This document shows positions 36,945 to 49,757 of a DNA stretch of 64,000 bases, piece by piece. Within the stretch, counting starts at the first letter, position 1. The number at the start of each line of letters is the position of its first letter. The notes under the pieces were generated by a model. The model was not told the origin of the DNA. It saw only the letters and a program-made list of their open reading frames with translations, and searched no databases. Made by a program: the position numbers and the translations under genes. The DNA is from Acanthochlamys bracteata (Eukaryota > Streptophyta > Magnoliopsida > Pandanales > Velloziaceae): the NCBI GenBank assembly GCA_019914995.1, contig CM034131.1, positions 9,952,501 to 10,016,500 on the forward strand, in the 5' to 3' direction.

Positions 36945-38525
36945 ATTATGCACCATTACCTGCAGCCCTCTGTCAGGTGATACTCATGGCAGTTGTAAAA
37001 CTGATGCCAATTAGATCATGGCCAAAAAGATTGGATTATATTTCCAGACTGACTTCCTAGTTCACCATCAGGGTCACCTTTCACAAATTGATTAAACCGA
37101 AGGACGCTGGCACTACTTTTCTCAATGTGTAACAGGTGATACATCCTACTATGGTGTTTGTTCTGCTACAGCCAAATGAATAAGGTATACAGTTGAGGAT
37201 CTACAGCCCTTTTGGGACAATAAATTGATCTTAGTTTCTGATTCTTGGGTGACCAGAAAGGAATGTGAACTACCAGAAGTTGCTGCCAACAGTTAGCCTG
37301 TAGTTAATTTCTGAGGTCTTGAGTCAAATATCAATGATTCAACATAATAGATAGAGCCATCTGGTCCTAGCGGTGAGTTTATATGCATTCCGTTGTATTT
37401 GTTGATCAGTTGGTGTTGCAACAAAAGTAATAATTACAGATGTATGATTCTTGGTTCTAATGATTCTCTTGAGCTATCCGGTAATCAAAGGTGGATAAGA
37501 ATACACTAGTGCCAAGATCTTTGTTTGTCTTCCCAGTACATGGAGTTTTCAAGCTACCAGTATTATAAATAAATAAAATTATTTATTTTATAAATACAAA
37601 TAAAATTTGTTTTCAGTATTATATCTGATTTCACTTTTAAAATTTATTTTTAAAAAATTCTTTGACTATTTATGTTCACTACTTTTTCGTTTAAGAATTT
37701 GTGAAGATTTAACTGCGAGGAGTTAGAAATTGGTGAAGGCAGCAGGCTAACAACTAACAAGATGATATTAGCTCAACAAACGGAAAATCTAGGATTGATG
37801 TAGTAGTCAGCAGCTCACGTGAGATTTTGTTATCATTTTATTTCAGTTCTTTTCCATTTTCAGAGAGAGTAGGTATTACTTTATTGCCTTCTAAGGAAGG
37901 TGAACGGAGTAGTTTGATTCCTTTCACCGCGAAGAAAGCACGCTTTCACTTGCCAAACCTTCTCAAGACTTGCTAGATTGGATATTTCTTGTTGTTAGCT
38001 ACTACTATACTATCGACTGAAGGGGTTGACTAGGACAACAAACCAACCAAACATTCGAAGCTGAAGAAGCTCTTGCGTGCTCTGTTAACTTCATGCCTTC
38101 AGTGCAGCTACAAAGTTAGTATTACAAATTTGGTTAATAAATGCTGCACTGTAATATCCAGATTTTTTTTGTTATTTCTGTTCATTTCTTGAATGGATAT
38201 GTAAAGAAATTGTTTATAGAAGCTTTTTAGAATGCTGCTTAAAATATTCTCACTTGGTATATATAGAGAACTAGAAACACCGCCCGCACGTAATTAAGCA
38301 CAAAACAAACTAGTGAACGAATACTAATAACAACATATATATCATACATGAAACTAGAGCAAACACAGAGCGGAGATCTCACAGCGCTCTCTCGCTTCTA
38401 TGTATCATTGCCTAAATCATAATCTTGCATTCTTCTTCTTCTTCTTCTTCTTAACATCTATTTACATAGACACTTTGATTAATCACGAAACGGTAACAGA
38501 GATCTGATCATGGGATGTTGGTGTT
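36945..38525. other. 3' flank of the ADA1 copy and intergenic DNA
   Basis: No gene is supported. The first several hundred bases probably represent the former 3' untranslated region. A short AT-rich patch at about 37560-37660 and a (TTC)8 microsatellite near 38430-38453 are the only structures seen. The last part is the 3' untranslated region of the small minus-strand gene. Confidence 0.45.
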
Positions 38526-38934
38526 TCAGAAGCTGCGGCAGAGATTGAACGGCGGTCTAAAGACAACCCACGATGAACGCTTTCCTCCTTTTGTTCCTCT
38601 TCTCTGGCGACTGCAGGCAGGGCGAGCGTTGTTGCTGTTGGAGCGACTAAGCATATCCCACATGACATGTACGTCCTCGTACTCGCAACTTCTCACCTCT
38701 TGCCTTAGCTTCCCCAACCCTGCGTAAACACAATATTCAGAAAAGATTTAGAAAAGAACCTGTTAATCAAGATTGAAGCTTTCAATTCTTGAGTGCATAC
38801 GTGCATGAATGGGTATAATCGGAAGTTGCATTACCTGTTTTGCGGATGCCTAGCCGGGTTGTTACACCTTTCCAAGCCCGCTTTACGCTTAGGAAAACCA
38901 ATCGATGATTTGTCTCCCACCATTCCATTACCAT
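38526..38934 (-). CDS. Small basic plant protein of unknown function (97 aa)
   Basis: Two exons, 38934-38835 and 38719-38526, with GT-AG sites join in phase to 97 residues. The protein starts MVMEWWETNHRLVFLSVKRA, continues WKGVTTRLGIRKTGLGKLRQ and the core EVRSCEYEDVHVMWDMLSRS, then a basic stretch and an end FRPPFNLCRSF. I do not know a named family, but the EYEDVHVMWDML core looks conserved rather than random and I think similar short plant proteins exist. No signal peptide or membrane segment is visible. The start was chosen because this frame reads through the splice; the competing frame starting MVGDKSS does not continue. A (GAA)n tract lies just upstream in the leader. Confidence 0.65.
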
Positions 38935-38938
38935 TGGC

Positions 38939-38976
38939 AAGAAGAAGAAGAAGAAGAAGAAGAAGAAGAAGAAGAG
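38939..38976 (+). repeat. (GAA)n microsatellite in the leader of the small gene
   Basis: About twelve GAA units lie 5 bases upstream of the start codon on the minus strand, where the transcript would read (CUU)n. CT-rich leaders are common in plants. The repeat creates a false poly-Leu open frame at 38831-39046. Confidence 0.9.
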
Positions 38977-40242
38977 AGGAAAGTACTCTTAGCCTACCAG
39001 CTTCTCTTCCTTTCTTCCTCTCTGCTATTCTATTGAAGAACTTCAATTGGATTCTTTACTGAGGAGCGGGGGTTGTTTATTATCTTTTCATTTAGCTGGG
39101 ACCCATGATGTGAACATGGAGCCCTTCTCGAACTAGCAAAAACAACTTTCTGTTCCGAGAGCGCTCTCCGATATAGATTATTCAGTGTGGAGATTGACGA
39201 AGCTGAGTCTATTCGGTCACTTCTTCGGATGAGGTTATCGGATTGTTTTTTGGTTTTGAAAATGTGAAGAGGGCAGAGAGATACCGTCACGAGGCAGTTG
39301 TGGGACCCGTGAAAGAGGTGAAGTCACGGTCCAAGACGAGGACGCTTCAGCCGCACACGTAGTCCAACGGCTAGATCTGGTATCCAAAGCTCTGAAATTT
39401 AACGAATCTCGAGGCATACGGACGGATTAAAACCGGCAGTGATTTAGGAGCGCTCCCCTGCGCGGGACCACACGATCGATCGGGCGATCGGGTGGGGGCT
39501 GATGAAAGCCGAAAAGAAAAAGGGAAAACGGTTGGTTGGTTAGTTCACCGTAGGCTTTGTTTCTTTTTCTTTTAACTTTCTTTTTCTTATTAATATTCGG
39601 GGGGAAAAGATAAATAGTTATATTTTTAAATGTTGAATTTGTTTTCTCTTGGTTTTTGTTTCATTCCATCACTTTTGTTTGCTACGCAAAGGACGTGATG
39701 ACGTTTCTTCAAGCAAGGAGAAAGGCGAAAGCGTTTGGATTGAAATCAATCCGACCGCTTAGGTGATGATGTCAGTCATTGTTTTTTGTTTTTGCATCCA
39801 TCCATCTGCGCCGTTGGTTTTTCTTTAGCCTCGTTCTGTTCGCTAACCGGCTAACGGCATATAATAATTTTAACCAAAAGCTTTTATTCTAGAGTCACTC
39901 GAAAGACATATTATAGCCGAGCCACCTATTATAGGCCACATTATTCAAACTGGGCCTACCACGTAGACCAAGTCTGGGCTTTTACAAGCAACTCAACACA
40001 AGTCCATTCATTACCTACATGTGTGAAACACCTCTCACAACACAAAGCAACTCAAAATATGTAAGCATTTTTTTGTTGCTACATAGGAGAACCAGCAGAA
40101 GCGACATGCTCTTTACATTTTCAGTGACTTATTGAATTCAATCATGCAGACTTTTCGACATGAATTTCTTTTTTATTCAACAATATGGCTATAAATATTT
40201 ACCCTTATATTATTTAAGAAACCATGAAATTCGCCAACTGAT
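38977..40242. other. Intergenic region upstream of the small gene
   Basis: No coding sequence is supported. The first few hundred bases should be leader and promoter of the small minus-strand gene. The block at about 39420-39520 is unusually GC-rich (cgatcgatcgggcgatcg). The last 200 bp hold the 3' untranslated region of the peroxidase gene. Confidence 0.45.
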
Positions 40243-41634
40243 CTAATTGAAAGCGCCGCAATCGTTCCGAATATTGCCTCGTGATCCGGTCTTAACCCCG
40301 ACCCTACCCAACTTGATCATTGCCGCAACAAAGGCTTGCTGGAATGCCGGACTGCTCTGTGCCCAGGCATTAACAGTAGGACGCGACCGAGCATCGGTGA
40401 ATAGCGTCTGGTCTGAAGTGAACAAACCCATTCCTTGCTGCAAGTTCTTGAAGTACTGGTTGTCGAACGTCTGTGGCGTGATTGGGTCCATGTTGATAGC
40501 AATACTTGGATCGGAATTTCTCGGGCATTCGCCTTGCAGTTGTGCTGCGTATGTCTTGTTCATCGTTGGGTCTATTGGGTTTGATCCACTGAAACCGAAG
40601 ATCCGGTTTTGAAATCTACTGCAGTGAGAAAATCCCAACGTGTGTGCAGCTGCAATTACATTACTTCCAGTCAGCAACATAATCCTCAATTTCAGTTAAT
40701 TTAAAGCGATGAGGACAGTTATCTAACTTATTAGCTTGTTAGGTAGATGAAAGCAATATACTACGAGTGTTGCATTGACTATTTCAATCAAACAAATCAT
40801 ATGAAACTTTATAAGTTTCTACCAACTACGACAACGAAATCGTTTTGGTTCCAACTGCTTACCTGACAATGCGATCATGTCAGTTTGGGATAATCCATTG
40901 GAGGCGAAGAGCGAGTTCAGCTGGTTCAGGTTGAAGCTCGGCTGCGGCAGTTTTCCGTTCACACTCGCTGCTGTAGAGGTCAATCCATCTCTCCGTCCAA
41001 GCTCTACCGCGTAAGAAGGCCCTCCGGCCTGTGCAATTGAAGTACGTGATGAGTTGATCAAGTGAAGACTTCCTTCTCAGTAACATTAACGTTTTTGTTT
41101 ATAAACAAAAATGAACGAACCAAGTTAACAACATCACGAGCAGCTATCGCAAGTATATCGGCGCAAGACACCTTGTTCTTGCACTGAGGCACTGCGTCCA
41201 CAGCTGCTTTAGCTTTGATCACAGTGTCGAATCCGTCACCGGCTAAGGACAAGTTATCAGGGTGATCCTTCTCTGCTTTGTTCGTTGAAGTTGACGCAAC
41301 TATAACCGAAGCATCACAACCCTATGTAGTATTTAAACCATCACGAGAAAGTTAACTCAATTAGCTTGTTGCAATATATTGTTGAAGTTAGAAATATAGA
41401 CATCGATAAATTTACTTGGACGAAGCAATCATGAAAGAATAGTCGGAGAGTGGAGGGAATGGTGACGAAGGTCTGTTGAACCTTCGTTGTGACAGCTTGC
41501 CGGACAATGCTCTCGACATTAGGACATATGTTGGCGTAGAAGTTCTGCTTGAGTTGGGCCATGCTCATTTCAGGCATCTGCAAACAAACAGTTGCTATGA
41601 TCACTAGTAAAACAGAGCAACTACTAATCTTCAT
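40243..41634 (-). CDS. Class III secretory peroxidase, PER50/51/73 type
   Basis: Four exons, 41634-41416, 41321-41121, 41028-40863 and 40649-40243, make 330 residues, the usual length, with the classical three-intron layout. A signal peptide, [20 protein letters not shown], ends near Ala-Gln 27. Distal Arg64 and His68 lie in [11 protein letters not shown]; proximal His198 lies in [31 protein letters not shown] and [20 protein letters not shown] are strongly like the Arabidopsis PER73/PER50/PER51 group, as is the ending [11 protein letters not shown]. Such enzymes oxidise phenolics with hydrogen peroxide in the cell wall; PER73 is root-hair associated. All catalytic residues are present. Downstream of ADA1/LBD-type genes as in the At5g67400 region. 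Confidence 0.95.
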
Positions 41635-41720
41635 GCTTGTCTTTTGCTTCAAACACACGAACAAGAAGGTGATAGAGAAGATGGAAGTAGGTGATTGAAT
41701 CGAAGGGGAGTATTATATTT

Positions 41721-41730
41721 TATATTTATA
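41721..41730 (-). promoter_or_regulatory. TATA box of the peroxidase gene
   Basis: On the minus strand the sequence reads TATAAATATA about 90 bp upstream of the peroxidase ATG, an ideal plant TATA box that would give a leader of roughly 55-60 bases. Confidence 0.6.
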
Positions 41731-43303
41731 CACAGGAAGCGTGTTGCTCTAGGTCGCTGTAAGACAGTTGTCACTGGAGAATCTTTGTCCACATATATTC
41801 AAATGAAAGCAGCGATCAGTAAACTAGACAAGATTAGAGGCGGTAGCTAGCCAGCTAAGGTGAGATCAACAGAACCATGATAAAGAAATTTCTCATACTA
41901 GAGCTGTTGGCTTGATGGAAGAAGAACGGAATATACTAACAAAATAACGTCGTGTTATGGACGCGACAACGATAGGAAAAAAGAATGCTTCCGGTGGATA
42001 ACTGTGATTGTAGAAGTCAAGCAGACGCAGCTGTCATGATGTTAACGTGCGCTTTGTGATAAACCTACTGAAGAGAATGGCAGGTTTATATTAGTTCTTC
42101 TGTTTTAAGGAGAGTAGCCGCCGGTAAGCCGTGCATCGGTCAAAGACTTCAATTTTTCGGACTACTATTCTGGGCTGGACAAGATAAGGGTAGGTCTCCG
42201 TTGTTTGTTCTTACATTGGGAGAAGAATTTTCAATCTCATTCCAAGTTTGTCCGTTCATGGTTTGTGGACTATAATTTAGATATAGATACTGTTGGACTG
42301 TGTTGTAGTAGCCTACTTAGCATAATTTTGCCTCTGAAATTATTGTATGTGGGAGACAATGCGGTAAGATATGATGATATTAAAGGGATGTGATGATATT
42401 TGTTTCAATAAATAAATTAAACATGATTAAGACAGCAACAACATGTTCAAATCTGGACAGATCTGGCCGGGCCCAACCGGATTATTAACCAACAATCGGA
42501 CCATGATCTGCACTGGTTCAGACTGAAAAACTGTGAAGAATGCAACACTTTTGGATCGTCCCAGTCCACTACGCATACAGAAAATTAAAAAGATGCAACT
42601 GTCCTCTCTCTAGGATTTGAACGTATAGACAAAATTAGAGATTGGCAGAACTTCTTTGGATCAAAATATTCTCTCTGAATTTTTTTCTTTCACAGTAAAA
42701 TAAAAATTTACTTTCAAATTATTTTTTAATAATTAAATATGAAAATTTTATTTTTTTTAAATATATATTTTTAAAAATTCGCACGCCGGTTTTTTTCCCC
42801 CTCCGAGTGTTAAAATATTAGACACAAACAATCTGTAAATATGCTTATAAAAATATTAGGTATCTGAAACTTGTATTTATTTTTGAGTGAGCAGAACCTC
42901 ATTTCAGTCTGTGTTATAAGTCGCATGAAATGAATCTTTTTAAACTAAATTTAGTAAAATTGAGTTCGAAATAAAAAATTAAAAATTAATTTAATAAATT
43001 TAAAATATATTTAAATATAAAATGACTTTAAATTTAAAGTCAGAAAAAAATAAATTTCGTACAATTAGAATAAGTTCACAAGGGATAAGAAGAATGTTTG
43101 AAAATGTTTACGAAAAATATTTTTAAGAAATAAAAAATATTACTATTTTATTTAATAAATAAATTATATTTTTTTATCTAAACTGGCCCAAGGTCATAAC
43201 CCATCTGGAATTAGCCTCATGGTTCTTTATGTATTGGCCCGGCCTGCTAGATGAAGTTTAGGGCCTTTTCAGATATCGGAACGGCTCAAAAGAGAGAAAC
43301 AGT
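41731..43303. other. Intergenic region between divergent peroxidase and TAF4b genes
   Basis: No gene is supported. AT-rich DNA at about 42690-42780 and 42930-43170 may be remnants of small elements without recognisable ends. Two GGCCCA-type motifs near 43185 and 43235 could serve the TAF4b promoter. Confidence 0.45.
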
Positions 43304-43304
43304 C

Positions 43305-43403
43305 TATAAAACACGTGTAATTATATGGTAGGTTATTATGGCTGTATAGAAGTTTAAGCTGTATAGCTGTGCTTAAACCCTAACCGCAATCCAGGCGCCA
43401 AAA
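43305..43403 (+). promoter_or_regulatory. TAF4b promoter cluster: TATA, G-box, telo-box, E2F-like site
   Basis: TATAAA lies at 43305-43310 and is followed at once by acacgtgt (43311-43318). Further down are a telo-box aaaccctaac (43375-43384) and GGCGCCAAAA (43394-43403), whose reverse complement TTTTGGCGCC fits the E2F consensus. All lie within 190 bp of the start codon. Telo-box plus E2F is typical of genes expressed in dividing cells, suitable for a general transcription factor subunit. Binding is inferred. Confidence 0.55.
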
Positions 43404-43495
43404 TAGGCACTGCTCTGTGAGTGCTCTCTCTGTCTATAAACTTCGCTCCTAAGGTTTGTTTTTTTTTTCCTTCTTTTTCTCTTTCATCGATCGCC

Positions 43496-46400
43496 ATGGA
43501 TCCTTCAATAATTAAGCTTCTCGAAGATGACGAGGTGTTCTATATCTCTCGCTCATTCAATCTTTAGTGGTTGATCTCACTCTCTAGTGTTTGTTTGATC
43601 AATTTTCGAAAGCTTGATCTTTATACCTAGTATTTATTTAATGGATTTGATGAGTATTGCTGTCAAGATGTTCGATCCATATTGAGTAGATTTATGGATT
43701 GAGATTGATTTGTAGTTAATTTGATTTATCTAACTTTTGATAATTGGAGTTTGGTTTCGGATGTCGGTCGAGTTCATCAATTGATTTCGGTAGTTCTACA
43801 ACTTGGATTTCGAATTTTATGACGAGTTCATGAATGTAAGAAAATTGTTCTTGGTGTTTAAGGTTTTGTTGAAATTGTTGGTTATTTGGTTTTACACAGG
43901 ACGAGATACTACATTCCAGCGCAGACGTGGAGGCCTTATCAGCAGCATTGAATAGAGATCTCACTGGAGACTCTCTGCGGCAGAATGAATCCAGTGCAGG
44001 TATTTTTCTCACACCTTTTATTTTGCACCTTTATCATCTATCTGTTCAACTTCAGTTGATGTTTGGTGTTCTTTCTAAAATGTTTCATGAAAATATTGCT
44101 TATCTTTTATATGTCTTTTAATGTAATTTGCTTATGTGCTCTAGTGATACCAATTCAAGAGGGAAGTTTTCTTTTACAGATTTTTATACCAATTAATGTG
44201 CACGTTTCCTTTAGTAGCATATTCAAAGGAGTTTATTGTGCAAGCCCTCCATCTCATTTTGTGAATTCTTCTTTGATTTCAGAAACAGAATGCCAACAGA
44301 ACGTTTCGTCTTCAGAGCTTGTTATTGTAAAGAAGGAAATAGAAAAGGAAAAGAAGCATTTTAACATTTGCGAAGAACAATCCTCTCTGCGAATAACTGC
44401 AACTGAATTTCTAGATCAGCATGCTAATAAGCTGAAAAAATTGAATGATGACAGAGGGCAGTTTGAAGTTGCTCATGATCAAGAAAAGTTGACGGAGCAA
44501 AACCCTTTGCAATGTTTCACAATAGGTTTCTCTAGAAATTTTGGAGCTGAGGAGAAAAAGACTATGCAACTTGTCAATAGCTCGCAAGCACCAGTCACTA
44601 GTCAAGTAAACAACCCAACGAAGCAGACGAAAAATTCCATATCGTGTGATATGTTACTTCAGTTTTTGCAACCCAATCTCGACAAGGACAAAAATATGCA
44701 GCTTTCAACAGTATTTAATAAGTTCAAGGTGTGTTTACTTCTCTGCAATATCTATCCTTACTGGATTGACGCTGATCACTTAAAGGTTTTGGTAGTTGAA
44801 TTGCAATTCCCGCTGCAATTATACATAAAAGTTTGTTCCATTGGCTTGCCAATATCTTATATTCAATACTCTTCTGTGAATCTTAATAGATGACATTGTT
44901 TCATGTAGCTAACAATATCACAAAATTATTGCGAATCTTAATAAAGGAGATCTATTTCTGCAGGTTACTATTAAGTTGTGTCATCGTATCTACTTTCAGT
45001 TATCATTCATATTTGGGTACTGAGTGTTTACTGTTTTCCTCATTTGTGGTGTTAGAAATCAGAACTAAGTGACAAGGATTTCTTAAGGTTCAGTAAAGAT
45101 CTTGTTGGGGACCAGATGCTTAAAAATGCTGCTCTTCAGGTAGTACAGGCAAGTAGCTTTCATGTTACCGGTGACAAATTCATTTGGGTCTGATACTTCC
45201 ATAACTGTGCTGGAAGTAAGCTATTTGTTACTGTAGTAACTATACACGCTGCATTAGTTAAAAACCGGTAACATTATTGAGAGAAAAGTATCATCAATTT
45301 AATTTTCATGTCCGATTGAATGCATTAAGAAGATTCAATCTAGGCCCAATTGAATCGGATTTCATTCTGGTCCTCTTCGGAATTCCATAAACACAAGTTA
45401 TTCCTAGACACGCTTATGATTTCTTTGGCCCTCGCGTAGGTTGGGTTTGCTTAAGGTTGCTTGATTTTGTTTATTTATGCTCTCTGATAGAACTTAGAGA
45501 TTCAGCTGCAGGCATCTCAGAACTCACAGCGTTTTTCAAGTGAATCCACCATCCTGAATCAGACTTCTCAGGTTAATGGCATCCTGAAACCACCTGAATT
45601 TGCAAAAGTTGATGCGCAGGAGCATAGTGCTACGGCAAAGAATCAGCAATACGCCAGGGTACCATCCCATCAACTTGGTGTTTCAGTTTCAGCTAACAAA
45701 ACTCAAATAGTCACATGCTCATCAGGTTTTCAGAATATCAACCAGCATTGTCAGGGATTTGTAAATAAATCAGATGGAAAGATGTCGTATACAGTTCATA
45801 CATCTTTTAACAGGATGAATGGAAAACCCAACACACAGCCTCCTCAGACATATCTGCCAACACCTTGTCAAACTGCAAATAAACCTATTGGCCATGCTTA
45901 TCCTGGAGGTTCTGGTGCTTCATTAACTCGGGTTAAATCGGAAAATGTTGATTTACCAGTGGAGCACACTAATGTTACCCATGGTATATTCTTTTGATGA
46001 TGGTATACTTCTCATTTGGTGATATTGCTTATATCCTGATGACACTGCAGATAAAGCCAAAGTGGTATGTGGTGTCCCATTTTTGCGTTCGACAAAATTA
46101 CCAATGTTGAAGCAAAATTCAATTCCTCCACGATCAATGAGTATTCCAAAAGGAGAGATCAAAGGTAATACACTCCTTGACTCAAATCTTGGAAGAAAGG
46201 GAATGCTTATTCAAGGTATGGGGCTTACCAAGACCTCTGCATTGGTATCCCAAGGTTCTTTACAGGAATCAAAAGATGTTGCATCTAGAAATCACAATTT
46301 AATAACCAAAACAAGCTCACAAGTTCAGGTTAGTTTTCCTTCATTCATTCTCTCGGGAGAGCATTAAAATTTGGGCGTTTATGTCAAATAATTGGAGATG

Positions 46401-49400
46401 TGAATCCATTTCAGTAGATTATTGTGTAATGGATGTGATTCTCTATGCATTTAAATGATAAACTTTTAACAAGATCACAGGTGATAAGATCATGGGTTTG
46501 GTGCTAATACCTCTTAAAGATAAACAGGTCGATGGTGTGATGCTCATATGAACCAGTTCAGCAACTAGTGATGGACTTGAGAGAGTATGCTTGGTTGTAA
46601 CATTGTGCAATGGCTAAGATAATGATGTTTCCTGTTCTGTTGCTTGACATTTATTTGGGCATATCTGTACAACGATTATAACTGAATTCCCACATTTGCA
46701 AATTTTGTTACCTAAAAGGCATTAGATGGCTCTATTTAAGGCTTGAGCTCGACTATAATTACGTGCTATAATAGAAAGGACAAGTTATTGTTAAAGCTGA
46801 AACATTCCCATAAATTTTAAACAGCATCTCTCATGTTGAACGCTAAACTAGTGTGGTCATTGGTAAACTTTAAGTAGCCAGTTCTATGTTTCTGCTTTAC
46901 AGATTACTGAGCCTAGGCACAATGACATTGCTTGATTTAGATGTTGCTATAGGAAAATAACTTTACCTTTGCAGTATGATTTGTAATAATTCATATTTAT
47001 TGACATTTTTATACAATTCTCTCAAATAGGCTTATGTATGTTAGTTCCTGTTGAATCAGACACGGACAGCAAGGTGTCCACATGCAGCTCCACCAGTTAG
47101 TAACTCTGCAGAGTTTCCTCAAGGGGCACCTGTTGGTCAGAAGAGACCAGTAGAAGGGCATGGGCCAGCTACAACACTGACAAGGTAAACTTTACATCAA
47201 CTGGTTGCTGGCAGCTTGCTCTGCTTATACTAACAGGAATTGCGTTATTTATTAGCAAAAGACAGAAAACATCTGAGGCTCTTCTTGATCAAACATCTGG
47301 GACTCTTCTTGATCAAAGCAATATTGAGCAGCTTAATGATGTCACTACTGTTAGCGGAATTAATTTGAGGGTATACCCTTTCTTGTTCATTATTATTCTT
47401 ACATCTTCCGTATGTTCATGTGCAACTGGTCGTCCTTTCTTGCACTGTGGAAAGATGCCATTGGGACCCGTCATTTCAGTTGGTATTGCTTGTTTGTGTA
47501 GCTGATACCTTTTCAATTTCTTTCGAGTTGACAGTTCAATATTTGTGTGTGCAATAGGAGGAGGAGGAGCAGTTGCGATCTATGCCTAAGGAGGACAACC
47601 GAGTTTCAGAGGAGACACAGAGACTTATACAAGCAGAAGAAAAAAAGTCAATTCTTCAGAAGGATCCCCTTCAGAGAAAATTAAGAGAAATTAGTAATAA
47701 TTCTGCCCTTGTGTTGTGTAATATTAGTTCTGCAAAGAGAAATTCTTAGATGTAAAGAACTGATGTGTTGAACTTATTCAGTTCTTGTTCTTGTGGCAGT
47801 TTCTAGATGCCATTTAGAGCAAACAAGTTGTGACGTGGAACACTGTTTGTCAATGGTGAGATATCTCATCTGTTTTTCTTATATTTATTCAAAGCTGATC
47901 TTAGCCAAGCTTAGTTTTCAGTGTGTTGAAGAACGGCTACGGGGTCTCATAAACAGCTTGATAAGAATATCAAAGCAGGTTTTGATCATTAGCCAAGAAT
48001 CATTGGCATCTTTCCATCTTATTTTTTTGGCTGATTGTGTGTGTTTTCTACCAGAGGGTTGATAATGAAAGAACAAGGCATCGAACTGTAGTAACTTCTG
48101 ATGTAAGATGCCAAATAATGGAAATGAACCAGAAAGCTAAGGAGGATTGGGGCAAAATGCAGGCTGCGGAAACCACAAAACTCCAAAAACCCAACGAGGT
48201 GAGCCATGGAATGCTTGTCAACGAGTTTTCCACTCGTATGTCAGGACTGGAGAACTAGTCGTCCTTAGATCAATGATAATTATAAGTAGGATTACCCTAC
48301 TAGCAGAAAGATAAGGTAGTAGATCAAGGCAATTTTGTCTGGTCTGATTTTATTTTATTTCTTTCGAGATATTAGGCACTACTGATTCTAACTCATCCCA
48401 TTATGGTGGTAGTGCAGCTTTTCTTACCACCCTAGCTAGATGATAATTGTCTTTGAATGTTGTATATTAATGTGAAAGTTCTCTGGATCTGGTTGCTGCT
48501 GGTAAAACACTATTCATGAATTAGGCCATGGATCACAGATTGGTCACTATGTTACTTGGCTCCTTTAGAAGAAGACCTAGATGTATCTCAGGCACTTAAG
48601 ATTCTCATATATGATTGAAGTCCTTCTTATCATTAGGTTATGCTTGTTCTTTTCATCTATTGTGGGAGAAGCTGTAGGTCATATACCAACGATTCATGAG
48701 ATCAGTCATGCTGATAAGCATTAAATTGCTTAAAATAAAATGTCTCATCTGATTGTGAGAGATGCAGGATGAGGATTGAGAGATGCAGGATGAGGATAGA
48801 GCGGATAATGATGAAAACAAATCAAAGACATACAAGTTAACTTTGGTCAGAAATTTATGGCTATTTTATAATTCTGTTGTCTTTCCTAATGCATCCACCC
48901 TTTAAATTCTCCAGATTATGCAGACTAACAAAGTCGATGATGACATAATGCGAACTAATGCTGCAAATGTTGCTGCTCGAGCTGCCGTTGGGGGAGATGA
49001 CATGCTTATCAAGTGGCAACTCATGGCTGAGCAAGCTCGCCTGAGGCGTGAAGGCTTATTAGATGAAACCTCTAACTCAGATATGGTAGGAAACATGAAC
49101 CACAAAGTTCCAGTAGCTCATGGAAGGGTGAGGGAACACCAAACTGCAGAAAAGCAAGGACCCTCAGCATGTGCATTATCAGGTAATTTTTAGCAAGTGT
49201 AGCAGGAGCTGTACGGCACCTTTCTTTAGCATACTTTTCTTTGATATATTCATGAGCATTTCATCTGAAGTAGTTGAAGTTAGTTTTGTCTTGTTTTAGG
49301 TGTTAACCTGCAGCCAAATTTTTGTTAGGGTTGATATTACTTTGTGACATGAGATTGTTTTTTACCGCTTCTCTTAGGCATCCAATTTGGACCGGTCCGC

Positions 49401-49757
49401 TGGTTCGTGTTATCGAATGCTACAACTTGTTAGTAAAATTTTATTTAGCTGCATGCTATATGGTAAACTCTTGTTTAAGATGGTTCATGTACAAATAAAA
49501 TGACCTGAGTGTTTAGTTATTTCTAGGCTAGAGATATTTGCTTCCAGGGCCTAAGCAAAATCTTGTCCAAAGTTTCAGGAGGCATGAGTAGGTTTGGGAG
49601 GATTCAGACAGCAGTAAGGCATCCTAAAGTTGTGCGCGGGATTTGCGCAAGGGATGTTATTGCAGTCCTGGAGCGGGAAACCCAAATGTCAAGAACTGCT
49701 CTAATTTACCGCTTGTACGAAAGATTGACAGCAAATTCTACTGTGAAGCAGCTGTAG
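43496..49757 (+). CDS. TAF4B: TFIID subunit 4 (TAF4/TAF4b), plant type
   Basis: Fifteen exons in continuous phase give about 858 residues: 43496-43534, 43900-43999, 44283-44728, 45056-45139, 45491-45983, 46051-46328, 47060-47184, 47256-47370, 47558-47693, 47800-47855, 47922-47978, 48055-48198, 48789-48845, 48915-49182, 49579-49757. The start [20 protein letters not shown] is characteristic. An RST domain spans exons 3-4 ([20 protein letters not shown] to [10 protein letters not shown]). The histone-fold/TAF4 domain covers exons 9-12, with [19 protein letters not shown] and [15 protein letters not shown]. The C-terminal block has [20 protein letters not shown] and [23 protein letters not shown]4 pairs with TAF12 inside TFIID; the plant RST domain binds transcription factors. 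Exon 4 could extend to a GC donor (45148), adding Val-Val-Gln. Exon 13 has a duplicated acceptor. Confidence 0.92.
48757..48798 (+). repeat. 21-bp tandem duplication covering the exon 13 splice acceptor of TAF4b
   Basis: The unit gagagatgcaggatgaggat plus one base occurs twice, at 48757-48777 and 48778-48798, differing only in the last base. Each copy supplies a tgcag acceptor. Use of the first would run into TGA after three codons; use of the second keeps the frame open. Confidence 0.8.

Noticed and set aside
38831-39046. Open frame with a poly-leucine run on the minus strand
   Set aside because: The leucines come from the GAA/CTT microsatellite in the leader, and this frame does not continue through the splice junction.
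41721-43303. A gene between the peroxidase and TAF4b genes
   Set aside because: Only short frames such as 42205-42393 are present, without homology or splice support.
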